From NCBI RefSeq assembly GCF_011752995.1, contig NZ_VWWL01000018.1, positions 62,001 to 126,000 of the forward strand: 64,000 bases of DNA, read 5' to 3'. The notes below the pieces were generated by a model that was given only the letters and a program-made list of their open reading frames with translations, had not been told where the DNA came from and did no database searches. This document shows positions 52,943-61,886 of the stretch, one piece after another (positions within the stretch are counted from its first letter, which is position 1; each line of letters starts with the position of its first letter). The DNA comes from Burkholderia sp. Ax-1724. GTDB lineage: Bacteria; Pseudomonadota; Gammaproteobacteria; Burkholderiales; Burkholderiaceae. A program made the translations under genes and the position numbers.

Positions 52943-55105
52943 ATGACAAAAAAAGTAGACGCATCATGCAACGACGCGCTGCAGGAGCGCCCGCAATCGC
53001 CGGCTCGCCGCAGCTTTCTCGCGTTCGCCGGCGCCACGGCCGGGGCCGGGCTGATTGCCGGCTTGCCCGGCTGCGGCAGTTCCGACTCGCCTTCCGCCAG
53101 CAACGGCGGCAGCACCACGCCGCCCGCCACCACCCCGCCGCCGACCGCGGCAGCCGATCCGATCTGGGGGCCGAGCGGCGAAGCCACGGCGATCATCAAC
53201 AAGCTCGCCAACATCACACCGTCGATGTTCGCGTCGACCGATTTTCAGGTGACGAGCTACGGCGCGCAGCCGCTGCCCGCGGCGGCCCTGATCCTGTCGA
53301 CCGCGTGGCCGGGCGGCCCGATTCCCTGGGTGACCGGCGGCTCGGAGCAGACCGCGCATCCGACGAGCGACCTGCAAAGCCCCGGCTCGAACATCATGGT
53401 GCCGTGCGACTACACAGACTCGGCCTACGATGCGTGCTCCGCGTTCAACGCCGCGATCCGCGCCGCGAACCAGGCCGGCGGCGGCCGCGTGGTCGTGCCG
53501 GCCGGCAACTGGTATTGCGGCGGCCCGATCGTGCTGCTGAGCAACGTGAATTTCCACCTCACCGCGGGCTGCACGATCTATTTCAGCCCGAACCCGGCCG
53601 ATTACGCGAAGAACGGCCCGTATCCGACCGCAAACGGCAATCTGTACTGGACGCGCTGGCAGGCCAACGACTGCCTGAACTTCGGCTCGCCGATCTACGC
53701 GTATCAGCAGAAGAACATCGCCGTGACCGCCGACGACAACAGCTGCGTGCTCAACGGCCAGGCCATGACGCCGATCCAGCTCAGCACCCAGCCGCCGACC
53801 TCGTGCTGGTGGACGTTCAAGGGATCGAGCAGCACCTACGGCTGCACCAGCTCGACCACGACGACGCAGGCCTACGCGAATCCGAACAACGTCGCGCTGA
53901 CGAGCCTGCCCTCGTCGCAGATCACGAATCCGAAGGCCAACGTGTCGTTCACGAACCAGGACGGCACCACCACGACGCTGATGACGCTGCTCACCGGCAC
54001 CGGCTGGAATCAGGATCAGAACTATCTGCCCGCGCTGTCCGAGCTCGGCGTGCCGGTGCTGAACCGCGTGTTCGGCAACGGCCACTATCTGCGTCCGTGC
54101 ATGATCGAGTTCATCGGCTGCACCAACGTGCTGCTGCAGAACTACCACACGCAGAACACGCCGTTCTGGCAGCACCATCCGACCGCCTGCTCGAACGTCG
54201 TGATCGACGGCGTGTTCGCCGACAGCGTCGGCCCGAACAACGACGGCTTCGATCCGGACGCGTGCAACACCGTGCTCGTGCAGAACGTCCAGTTCAATAC
54301 CGGCGACGACTGCATCGCGATCAAGTCCGGCAAGTGCCTCGACACCGAGTACGGTCCGATGCAGAACATCGTGGTCCAGAACTGCACGATGCAAAGCGGC
54401 CACGGCGGTCTCACGATCGGCAGCGAAATGAGCGCGGGCGTGGAAAACGTCTACGCGCGCAATCTGACGATGCAGAACGAGAACTGGGCCAGCAATCCGC
54501 TGAACATCGCGCTGCGCTTCAAGACCAACATGAACCGCGGCGGCTTCATCAACAACGTGTGGATCAACGGCGTGACGCTGCCCAACGGCGTGAACCTCGC
54601 GGGCAAGTTCGGCGGCGGCGCGCTCGGCTCGGCTTTCCCGGGTTCGGTGCCGGGCACGGGCACGGTCGGCTTCGCGGCGAACCCGTCGACGGGGCAGGGC
54701 GGCCTCATCACGTTCGACTGCGACTACAGCGCGTCGGGCGATGCGGTGCGCTGGAATCCGGCGACGATCAACAACGTCAACATCTCGAACGTGACCGCGA
54801 CCGACGTGTCGGGCAGCGTGACGTACGCGATGACGTCGGGCTTCACCGCCGGCGCGAATTCGTGCTTCCAGGCGATCGTCGCGCAGGGTCCGGTGGCCGC
54901 CGACTACAACGGTCCGCTGCCGGTGCCGACCGTCACGCCGATCACAGGCGTGACGATCACGAACTGCAACCTCGGTACGCCGGTGTGCGTCGGACCGGCA
55001 TCGTCGACGGTGCCGGGACCGGTTTTCGTCGCCAACACGAACGGCATCACGCTGAACAACGTGGTGATCGCGGGTACGGCCTACAACTCGGTGCTGACCG
55101 GTTGA
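52943..55105 (+). CDS. Tat-exported lipoprotein glycoside hydrolase family 28 (polygalacturonase-like)
   Basis: 720 residues. Twin-arginine signal RRSFLAFAGA and lipobox GLPGC, so exported folded and probably lipid-anchored. Right-handed beta-helix. GH28 catalytic motifs: NNDGFD (Asp434), TGDDCIAIKSG (Asp455-456), SGHGG (His487) and RFKTN. Large, with an about 190-residue Ser/Thr-rich N-terminal insertion with paired Cys. It acts on pectin or a similar acidic polysaccharide, which suggests plant association. It is a lone gene with AT-rich flanks. Confidence 0.9.
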   Translation: MTKKVDASCNDALQERPQSPARRSFLAFAGATAGAGLIAGLPGCGSSDSPSASNGGSTTPPATTPPPTAAADPIWGPSGEATAIINKLANITPSMFASTDFQVTSYGAQPLPAAALILSTAWPGGPIPWVTGGSEQTAHPTSDLQSPGSNIMVPCDYTDSAYDACSAFNAAIRAANQAGGGRVVVPAGNWYCGGPIVLLSNVNFHLTAGCTIYFSPNPADYAKNGPYPTANGNLYWTRWQANDCLNFGSPIYAYQQKNIAVTADDNSCVLNGQAMTPIQLSTQPPTSCWWTFKGSSSTYGCTSSTTTTQAYANPNNVALTSLPSSQITNPKANVSFTNQDGTTTTLMTLLTGTGWNQDQNYLPALSELGVPVLNRVFGNGHYLRPCMIEFIGCTNVLLQNYHTQNTPFWQHHPTACSNVVIDGVFADSVGPNNDGFDPDACNTVLVQNVQFNTGDDCIAIKSGKCLDTEYGPMQNIVVQNCTMQSGHGGLTIGSEMSAGVENVYARNLTMQNENWASNPLNIALRFKTNMNRGGFINNVWINGVTLPNGVNLAGKFGGGALGSAFPGSVPGTGTVGFAANPSTGQGGLITFDCDYSASGDAVRWNPATINNVNISNVTATDVSGSVTYAMTSGFTAGANSCFQAIVAQGPVAADYNGPLPVPTVTPITGVTITNCNLGTPVCVGPASSTVPGPVFVANTNGITLNNVVIAGTAYNSVLTG

Positions 55106-55113
55106 TGCGGCTC

Positions 55114-55142
55114 GGCACCGGCGGGCGGGGCCCGCTGGTGCC
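55114..55142 (+). terminator. Weak terminator-like hairpin after GH28 gene
   Basis: GGCACC-g-GCGGG ... CCCGC-t-GGTGCC. No T run follows, so factor-independent termination is doubtful. Confidence 0.35.
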
Positions 55143-55316
55143 TGATTTCGCGTGGCTGGCTCGAACCATGAGAAAAAAGAACGCCGTCGATGTTTTGACG
55201 GAATTTTTTGTTTTTCTGAGAAAATATGCAATGAAATATCGTGATAAATGAGAATTTTATGGTGACTTCGCATGAGCGGAGAGCATTCCATGCCACTTCG
55301 AAATAGAGATATCTCT

Positions 55317-55348
55317 TTCACCTTGTCGATTGTGGACTTTTTAGTCTA
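55317..55348. repeat. 32-bp repeat, intergenic copy
   Basis: 31 of 32 bases equal 57301-57332 in the same orientation, the mismatch being A versus T near the centre of a GACTTTT(A/T)GTC segment. The other copy is inside the flavoprotein gene. Confidence 0.85.
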
Positions 55349-55539
55349 TTTTCCGTGCTAACCGCACTACGGAACTCACCTTAACCTCTGCACCGGTACG
55401 CCCCGTACACCTCGCTCCACCGGTCCACGCACCACCGGTACGGTACTATTCGGGCGTCGCCCGGTATGGCCCGCGGACGTTCCGGCTCGCAGCAGCGGGC
55501 AACGGCTCCGGCGACGCACCATCGACCCCACCCGATCTC

Positions 55540-56673
55540 ATGACCAGCGCCGCAACTCCCGCAACCATCACCTGGCCCGAAGCCGACGGCCCGCGCACCG
55601 CGCGTTGGCGTTCCGAGGCGGCCGTGCCGCCGCCGAAGCGCGTCGTCGTCGCCGATGACCGCACCACCGCCGACTCGGCCTACCGGCTTGCTTGCGAAGG
55701 CACGGCCCTGCTGTGGCGCGGCGACTTCCAGAACGCGCGCCAATTGCTGCAAGCCGTCACGCGCCGGCTCGAACGCAAGCCGCGCAAGCAGGGCGCGACG
55801 CCGCTCGATGCGTTCAATCTGCATCGGCAGGCACAGTCGCAACGCGCACGCACGCTCGGCATGATCCTGATTCCGCTCGACGCCGATTACGGCATTTCGC
55901 TGCGCCGCGCGCCGGACGTGCGGCAGGCGTGCGAGGAAGCCTACGGGCCAGCCGTTGATGAAGCCTCGGTCGTGTCACTGCGCGAACTGCTCGGTCTGAT
56001 CGGCGCGCACGAATGGCGCAAGAAGGGCGTGGAGATTCCCGCGCTCGGCGAGCGCATCCATCCGCACTACGGCGTGTTTTCACCGGTGCGCGGCGAATAC
56101 GTGGATCTCGTCGCGCGCGCGCCGCTGCCCGCGCTCGACAAAGCCTTCGACATCGGCACTGGCACGGGCGTGCTGGCCGCGCTGCTCGCCAAACGCGGCG
56201 TGCAGAAAATCGTCGCGACCGATCAGGACCCGCGCGCGCTCGCGTGCGCGAGCGAAAACCTCGCGCGTCTCGGTTACGCGCAGCAGGTCGAGATCGTGCA
56301 GACGGATCTGTTTCCGCAAGGGCAGGTACCGCTCGTCGTCTGCAATCCGCCGTGGGTGCCGGCGCGGCCCGCATCGCCGCTCGAATACGCGGTCTACGAT
56401 CCGGACAGCCGCATGCTGCTCGGTTTCCTCAACGGTCTCGCGGATCATCTGTCGCCGGGCGGCGAAGGCTGGCTGATCATTTCCGATTTCGCCGAGTATC
56501 TCGGTCTGCGCTCGCGCGAATGGCTGTTGGCCGCCATCGACAACGCGGGGCTCAGCGTCGCGGGGCGCGAGGATATTCGTCCGCGGCATCCGAAGGCGAG
56601 CGACAGGAACGATCCGCTCCATGCGGCACGGGCGGCCGAGGTGACTTCGTTGTGGCGGCTTAAGGTGCGGTGA
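55540..56673 (+). CDS. Class I SAM-dependent methyltransferase
   Basis: 377 residues. An N-terminal about 150-residue region precedes the methyltransferase core: FDIGTGTGVLAALLA (SAM loop), VATDQDPRALACA, and the catalytic VVCNPPWVP, the NPPY/W motif of N-methylating enzymes (PrmC, RsmC type). GHMs are not seen; substrate is unknown. The 55540 start follows the 55.1-55.5 kb intergenic region. Confidence 0.85.
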   Translation: MTSAATPATITWPEADGPRTARWRSEAAVPPPKRVVVADDRTTADSAYRLACEGTALLWRGDFQNARQLLQAVTRRLERKPRKQGATPLDAFNLHRQAQSQRARTLGMILIPLDADYGISLRRAPDVRQACEEAYGPAVDEASVVSLRELLGLIGAHEWRKKGVEIPALGERIHPHYGVFSPVRGEYVDLVARAPLPALDKAFDIGTGTGVLAALLAKRGVQKIVATDQDPRALACASENLARLGYAQQVEIVQTDLFPQGQVPLVVCNPPWVPARPASPLEYAVYDPDSRMLLGFLNGLADHLSPGGEGWLIISDFAEYLGLRSREWLLAAIDNAGLSVAGREDIRPRHPKASDRNDPLHAARAAEVTSLWRLKVR

Positions 56674-56763
56674 AGGAAAACGGCGTGAGGGGCGCTGTAT
56701 CCTTGCCACTCGATTTGCCACTTGATTTGCGCCCCGGTCCGCACCCCAATCACAATCCGCGCC

Positions 56764-58035
56764 TCACACCGAAGCCGCGCGCGCTTCCAGGTACGCGCAC
56801 GCGCCCCGACCCGCCACGAGCCCGCTCGCGAAGCACGCCGTCAGCAGATATCCGCCGGTCGGCGCTTCCCAGTCGAGCATTTCGCCGGCGCAGAACGCGC
56901 CGGGCATCTGCCCGATCATCAGATTGCCGTCGAGCGCTTCGAACGGAATGCCGCCGGCGGTGCTGATCGCTTCCTCGATCGGCCGCGTCCGTACGAGCCG
57001 TACCGGCAGCGCCTTGATCGCCTGCGCGAGAGCGGTGGCGTCGGTGAAGGCTTCCTTTGGCAGAATTTCGTGCAGCAGCGCCAGTTTGACCCCGCCAATC
57101 CCGATCCGGCCATGCAGATGGCTCGCAATCGAACGCGAGCCGCGCGGTCGCGTCACTTCCGCGACGACTCGCTCGAGAGGCAAGCCTGGCGCGAGATCCA
57201 GTGAAATCGTGACGTCGCCGTCGGCCAGAATCCGCTCGCGGATCGGCGCCGACAACGCGTAAATCAGGCTCCCTTCGAGGCCCGTTTCAGTCAGAAGTGC
57301 TTCACCTTGTCGATTGTGGACTTTTTTGTCTAAATCGGTGAGTGTGATCGCGATGGGCTTGAGCGGCTGACCCGCGAAACGCTCGCGCAGATAAGGGCTC
57401 CAGTCCGCGTCGAAGCCGCAGTTCGCGGGGCGCAGCGGCGTCACCGGTATGTCGCGCGTGGCCATCAGCGGCACCCATGCGGCGTCGGAGCCGAGGCGCG
57501 GCCAGCTCGCGCCACCGAGCGCGAACACCACGGCGTCGCAGCTGACGGTCTGTTCGCCGCCCAGTGTGTCGAACCGAAGCGTGTGAGCCGCGGCGTCGCC
57601 GGGAGTCGCGGCCCAACCGCTCCATTGATGACGCATATGAAACTGCACACCCGCTTCGCGTAGCCGATGCAGCCACGCGCGCAGCATCGGCGCGGCCTTC
57701 ATGTCGGACGGGAAGACTCGCCCCGAACTGCCGACGAACGTCTCGACGCCCAGGTCGTGCAGCCACGCGCGCAGCGCATCGGGGCCGAACGCGTCGAGGA
57801 GCGGCTCGATCTGCGCGCGGCGTGCGCCGTAGCGTCCAAGAAACGGTTCGAGCGGTTCCGAATGCGTGATGTTCATGCCGCCTTTGCCCGCCATCAGAAA
57901 CTTGCGGCCGACCGACGGCATCGCGTCATACACGTGGACTTGCACGCCGCGCCGGGCAAGCGTCTCGGCGGCCATCAGGCCGGCGGGGCCGCCGCCGATC
58001 ACGGCGACGCAGGGGGAATCGAGCGAGGATGGCAT
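56764..58035 (-). CDS. BaiN/HI0933-family FAD-dependent oxidoreductase
   Basis: 423 residues. FAD motif VAVIGGGPAGLMAAETLARRG near the N-terminus, GRKFLMAGKGGMNITHSE characteristic of HI0933, FALGGASWP, and CAGEMLDWEAPTGGYLL at the C-terminus. Start MPSSLDSPCVAV is chosen to place the FAD motif. The segment encoding DKKVHNRQGE carries the second copy of the 32-bp repeat. Confidence 0.9.
   Translation of the reverse strand: MPSSLDSPCVAVIGGGPAGLMAAETLARRGVQVHVYDAMPSVGRKFLMAGKGGMNITHSEPLEPFLGRYGARRAQIEPLLDAFGPDALRAWLHDLGVETFVGSSGRVFPSDMKAAPMLRAWLHRLREAGVQFHMRHQWSGWAATPGDAAAHTLRFDTLGGEQTVSCDAVVFALGGASWPRLGSDAAWVPLMATRDIPVTPLRPANCGFDADWSPYLRERFAGQPLKPIAITLTDLDKKVHNRQGEALLTETGLEGSLIYALSAPIRERILADGDVTISLDLAPGLPLERVVAEVTRPRGSRSIASHLHGRIGIGGVKLALLHEILPKEAFTDATALAQAIKALPVRLVRTRPIEEAISTAGGIPFEALDGNLMIGQMPGAFCAGEMLDWEAPTGGYLLTACFASGLVAGRGACAYLEARAASV
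57301..57332. repeat. 32-bp repeat, copy within flavoprotein gene
   Basis: Same-orientation copy of 55317-55348. It encodes (minus strand) the tail of the LDKKVHNRQGE segment, which is a family-consistent part of the protein, so this copy is probably the older one. Confidence 0.85.
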
Positions 58036-58465
58036 GCGGTTCTGCGGATAAGCGGGGCTGGCAGCGCCGGGTTCGCGGAACGAGCGGACCGCAGCGCGAA
58101 GGGCGTCATTGTCACATCGCACGCAGCAGGGAGCAAACGCGGCCGGGTACCGATACCGGCACAGACACGACGTTCGGCGCGGTGCGGATGGGCCGGAAAA
58201 TACTGGATTCCGTCGCCCCCGGCGTTGCTGTGCATGGCGTTCGCCGCATCGCTGCCGACCCTCGCGACCTATACTTTTCAAACACCTTCCATCGGACGCC
58301 GTTCGCGTCATTCCCCCGCCGATCACCGCGTTGATCCCCTCGCTTTGCTGCGCCGTGTCGCCCGCCGTTGCCATGCGCGGCAGCGTCATCGCGTCAGATG
58401 GCAGCCGACGCGCTTCGCGCGTTCAATCGATGGAAGGGCCGATCGTCTCTATCAAGGAGATTGCC
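58036..58465. other. Intergenic region between flavoprotein and DUF1059 genes
   Basis: 430 bp. No supportable gene. Should hold the divergent promoters. AAGGAG at 58454-58459 is the DUF1059 ribosome site. Confidence 0.4.
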
Positions 58466-58675
58466 ATGAGCCGCCAATACATCGACTGTCGCGAGTTTCC
58501 GAGCGAAATGCATTGCACCGTTGCGTTGTCCGCCGACAGCGAGAGCGAATTGCTCGAAGCTGCCGTCCAGCACGCGGTCTCGGTTCACAAACATGCGGAT
58601 TCGCCGGAACTGCGCACGCAGCTCAAAACGCTATTTCATGAGGGAACGCCGCCGCTCGAAGCGCCGCAGGCGTGA
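58466..58675 (+). CDS. DUF1059 small protein
   Basis: 69 residues. Pattern YIDCREFPSEMHCTVALSADSESELLEAAVQHAVSVH is the DUF1059 fold. AAGGAG and 6-bp spacer. Function not known. Confidence 0.85.
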   Translation: MSRQYIDCREFPSEMHCTVALSADSESELLEAAVQHAVSVHKHADSPELRTQLKTLFHEGTPPLEAPQA

Positions 58676-58829
58676 ATGGAAGGCCGCGTCGCGAGCGACT
58701 CAAAAGAGCAGAGGCCTTGCATCGCGAGCGGCGTCCAGCCGCTCGCGCATTGTCATGGCGGATCGTCGTGAATGGGAGTTCATTACGCAATGCCAGGCAT
58801 CCGGCGATTCGCGCCGCGCTCCCGAACTG

Positions 58830-59150
58830 CTAGCCGGGGTAGGCTTCGTCCACTTTCAGCCCGGCGAGCTTGAAGATGACGCGCAGCGTTTGCGGCTTGA
58901 TGTCGCGCCGCGACGCCAGCGTAGTCATCACGAAGTCGAGTACTTTCGCGTACTTGAGCATCGTGAGGCACGTTTCGAGATCGACGCTGCCGTCGCGCAT
59001 GATTTCCGCGAGCCGCAGCATTTCGGTGGAGATGTCTCGCGCCATCTCCAGTTCGAGCTGCTGTTTCTCCGACCAGGCTGGCGTCGTGGTGAGCTTTGCC
59101 AGCATTTCCTGAAACTTCTGTTCAACGTTGCCGTTGGGTACCGTATCCAT
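58830..59150 (-). CDS. Hypothetical protein, 106 residues
   Basis: Helical, charged, no membrane segment or recognised motif. It begins MDTVPNGNVEQKFQEMLAKL and ends LKVDEAYPG. GAGGCAGCA precedes ATG. Codon use matches the neighbouring genes. I do not recognise the family. Confidence 0.65.
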   Translation of the reverse strand: MDTVPNGNVEQKFQEMLAKLTTTPAWSEKQQLELEMARDISTEMLRLAEIMRDGSVDLETCLTMLKYAKVLDFVMTTLASRRDIKPQTLRVIFKLAGLKVDEAYPG

Positions 59151-59520
59151 TGCTGCCTCATCTATCGTCCGAGCACACGTCCGGTTGCGATCCGGGCGTG
59201 CCGCTGGTTACGTAACGTTCGGTCCGTGTTCCGGGACCGTCCTCCCCACATGCTTTCGGTTCGCGTGTCCGGCGTTGCGCCTGCAGCGTCCTGTTTCTGG
59301 CGACACGGCTTGGACCCGGGAGCCCGGCCGGCGCATAAGCTGTCTTCAGGCCATTCCCGCGACGCCTCCGCGCGTCGCTTTCCGAGCAGGAAGTGTTCCA
59401 GGTTGATGGCATGCCTTGCATGATTCGTACGGCTTCCTCGCGGGGAGCGTCGCACTTTGGGTAAACTGGCAGCAACTTTTCTCTTTTTCCGTCATCTGTC
59501 GCACGTTCGCGTTGTAATTG
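59151..59520. other. Intergenic region
   Basis: 370 bp between divergent genes. Nothing coding supported. The open frames seen on both strands here have no family resemblance. Confidence 0.4.
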
Positions 59521-60378
59521 ATGCCGGCTTACACGATGTCAGGTAAATCTCACGAAATCCGTCCTAACCAGTCCGTCGAGCTCCTGAAGGAACTCCATAT
59601 CCTCACGCGCGACGGCAAGATGAATCAGGACAGCCGCCGCAAGCTGAAGCAGGTCTACCACCTGTTTCAGTTCATCGAGCCGCTGCTCAAAGACCTCAAG
59701 AGCGCACAAGACGGCCTGACCCTCGTCGATCACGGCGCGGGCAAGTCCTACCTCGGTTTTATTCTGTACGACCTTTTTTTCAAGGAGTTTCAGGACACCG
59801 CAGGTGGGGCTTCGCACATTTACGGCATCGAAACGCGCGAAGAACTCGTTACGAAGTCCGAAGAGTTGGCCGCGCGGCTCGGCTTCAAGGGGATGTCGTT
59901 CCTGAATCTGTCGGTGGCGGAGTCGATCACGTCGACGCGTCTGCCCGCGCAGGTCGACATCGTGACGGCGCTGCATGCGTGCAATACCGCGACCGATGAT
60001 GCGATCCGCTTCGCGCTCGAAAAGCACGCGAAGTACATCGTCGTCGTGCCGTGTTGTCAGGCTGAAGTGGCCGGCGTGTTGCGGCAGAACAAGGGACGGT
60101 CGCTGAAGAACGCGTTGACGGAAATCTGGCGGCATCCGCTGCATACGCGCGAATTCGGCAGCCAGATCACCAATGTGCTGCGCTGTCTGCAACTCGAGGC
60201 GCACGGGTATCAGGTCAGCGTGACCGAGCTGGTCGGCTGGGAACACTCGATGAAAAACGAGCTGATCGTCGCGCACTACAAGGATCTGCCGCGGCGCCGG
60301 CCGGCCGAACGGCTGACCGAGGTGATGGACACGCTCGGGCTCGAGGCGTTGAAAGAGCGGTTCTTTCTGCCGGCTTGA
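59521..60378 (+). CDS. Methyltransferase-domain protein (Methyltransf_32-like)
   Basis: 285 residues. The SAM-like loop is LVDHGAGKSYLGFIL, then IYGIETREELV, DIVTALHACNTATDDAI and VVPCCQAEV, the pattern of Methyltransf_32/GCD14-type proteins. Start ATG 59521 or ATG 59536; neither has a strong ribosome site. Substrate unknown. Confidence 0.8.
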   Translation: MPAYTMSGKSHEIRPNQSVELLKELHILTRDGKMNQDSRRKLKQVYHLFQFIEPLLKDLKSAQDGLTLVDHGAGKSYLGFILYDLFFKEFQDTAGGASHIYGIETREELVTKSEELAARLGFKGMSFLNLSVAESITSTRLPAQVDIVTALHACNTATDDAIRFALEKHAKYIVVVPCCQAEVAGVLRQNKGRSLKNALTEIWRHPLHTREFGSQITNVLRCLQLEAHGYQVSVTELVGWEHSMKNELIVAHYKDLPRRRPAERLTEVMDTLGLEALKERFFLPA

Positions 60379-60482
60379 AGTCTTTGCTTGACGTCTCTTT
60401 GAGTTCGTCGGTTTGGTGGGCAGGCGGTTTGGCGCGCGGCGTGAATAGCCGTTAGCGTGGCGCGCTTTACCGCTTTACCGCT

Positions 60483-61037
60483 TCACCGTTTCATCAACGC
60501 ATTCCAGCCCGAGAGACCGATGCGCCGCAGCGTGTCCTGATTGCGCTCGTAGATCTCTTCCGCCTCGGGGAACGCTGCCACGGCCCGATCGATGCTGTCT
60601 TCGCGCAGCAGATGCAGGATCGGATAGGGCGCCCGGTTCGTGTAATTCTCGATGTCGTCGGGCTCGCTGTCTTCGAACTGGTAATGCGGATGAAAGCTCG
60701 CGATCTGGATGATCCCTTCGAGCCGCAACTGTTTGATGAGCCGGTCCGCGAAGTAGAGGCCATCGTTGAAGTCGAGGAAATCGCCGAGTGCGCGCGGCAG
60801 GATCAGCAGCGTGGTGTCGACGGCATTCGGATCGGCATCGACGAGTGCCTGAAGCTCGGCTTCGAGATCGGCCAGCACCGCTTCCATGTCTTCGGCGTCG
60901 CTGACCGCGTAGCGAATCTGTCCTTTCACATGCACGGCCTTGGCGAACGGACACAGGTTGAGTCCGATCACGGCCTCGGTCAGCCAGTGGCGGGTCGCGG
61001 CGATAACGGTGTCGTGAGATTCGGCGGGCAACGGCAT
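60483..61037 (-). CDS. DUF1415 protein
   Basis: 184 residues. VIGLNLCPFAKAVHVKGQIRY and SFHPHYQFEDSEPDDIENYTNRAPYPILHLLREDS are DUF1415 signatures. Function unknown; conserved in beta- and gamma-proteobacteria. Confidence 0.88.
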   Translation of the reverse strand: MPLPAESHDTVIAATRHWLTEAVIGLNLCPFAKAVHVKGQIRYAVSDAEDMEAVLADLEAELQALVDADPNAVDTTLLILPRALGDFLDFNDGLYFADRLIKQLRLEGIIQIASFHPHYQFEDSEPDDIENYTNRAPYPILHLLREDSIDRAVAAFPEAEEIYERNQDTLRRIGLSGWNALMKR

Positions 61038-61091
61038 GGGATGAGCGAGGCGGGTAAAAGCGCCATTTTAGCGGCGGGGATCGGCGCCAAC

Positions 61092-61733
61092 TCAACGCGC
61101 TTGCGGCCCACCGCACGCCGCGGCGATCAACTGCGCGGCAACCTTCGGCGCGGCCAGAATCGGCCCGCATCCTGGCCCGTACGTCTGACTCGCCGCATAC
61201 ACGCCCTCGATCAGCAAGCCGAGCGCATTCGCGAGCGCGGCCGGATCGTCCGCGCCGGCCGCCGTCGACAGGTCGAGCAGACGCGCCATCAGACGCTCCT
61301 TGTTGCGGAACACGAACTGCCGCGCAGGATGCCCGGTATCCGCGAATTCCACCGAGACGTTCACGAACGGACAGCCGCGATAGTTCTCGATGGATGCGCG
61401 CACCGAGAGATCGTCGAAATACTGCTGAAGCTGCTTTGCCGGTTCGCCCGGATGTTTGGCGAAGCTTTTTTCCACGTAGCCGAAGAACTGCTCGTCCTTC
61501 TGTTCGAGATACGCCATCACGAGCTCGTCTTTCGACGAAAACTGCCGGTACAGACTCATCTTGTTCACGCCGGCATGCTCGACCACCGCATCGACGCCGA
61601 CCGTGCGTACGCCTTCGCGATAGAACAGTTCGCTCGCGGCGCGCAACAGATTGCGCTGCGCCTGCGGCCCGGCCGTCGGCACGCCGCGCGCGCGCCGTGC
61701 CGGAGAAGGCTTGGGAGTTTCGCTATCGGACAT
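61092..61733 (-). CDS. TetR-family repressor of the adjacent MFS gene
   Basis: 213 residues. HTH: LLRAASELFYREGVRTVGVDAVVEHAGVNKMSLYRQFSSKDELV, AcrR type. Divergent from the MFS gene. A 16-bp palindrome sits in the MFS promoter. Confidence 0.92.
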   Translation of the reverse strand: MSDSETPKPSPARRARGVPTAGPQAQRNLLRAASELFYREGVRTVGVDAVVEHAGVNKMSLYRQFSSKDELVMAYLEQKDEQFFGYVEKSFAKHPGEPAKQLQQYFDDLSVRASIENYRGCPFVNVSVEFADTGHPARQFVFRNKERLMARLLDLSTAAGADDPAALANALGLLIEGVYAASQTYGPGCGPILAAPKVAAQLIAAACGGPQAR

Positions 61734-61760
61734 GGATGGATACCTGCTGAAATTGACGCC

Positions 61761-61789
61761 TTGACATGTTACCGATCGGTAACTAAGAT
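61761..61789 (+). promoter_or_regulatory. Promoter of MFS gene with TetR operator filling the spacer
   Basis: TTGACA (61761-61766), exactly 17 bp, TAAGAT (61784-61789). The spacer contains the perfect 16-bp palindrome GTTACCGATCGGTAAC (61768-61783). Repressor binding would block RNA polymerase. Confidence 0.85.
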
Positions 61790-61886
61790 CGCAACACTAT
61801 TGTGACCGCTCTGTCACAAGTTCCTTTGCCGAAGCCGTAACGATACGCGCGGCGCTGCTGCACGGCGCGCGTCGACTGGAGAACCG

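Larger units (their letters stand above)
55106..55539. other. Intergenic region with hairpin and a 32-bp sequence repeated at 57.3 kb
   Basis: 434 bp. A GC hairpin GGCACC...GGTGCC at 55114-55142 may end the GH28 transcript. Then an AT-rich stretch 55190-55370. 55317-55348 matches 57301-57332. No gene. Confidence 0.5.

Noticed and set aside
52964..55321. 785-codon minus-strand open frame over the GH28 gene
   Set aside because: Its Arg/Ala/Val-rich product mirrors the third-position GC bias of the sense gene and has no recognisable domain.
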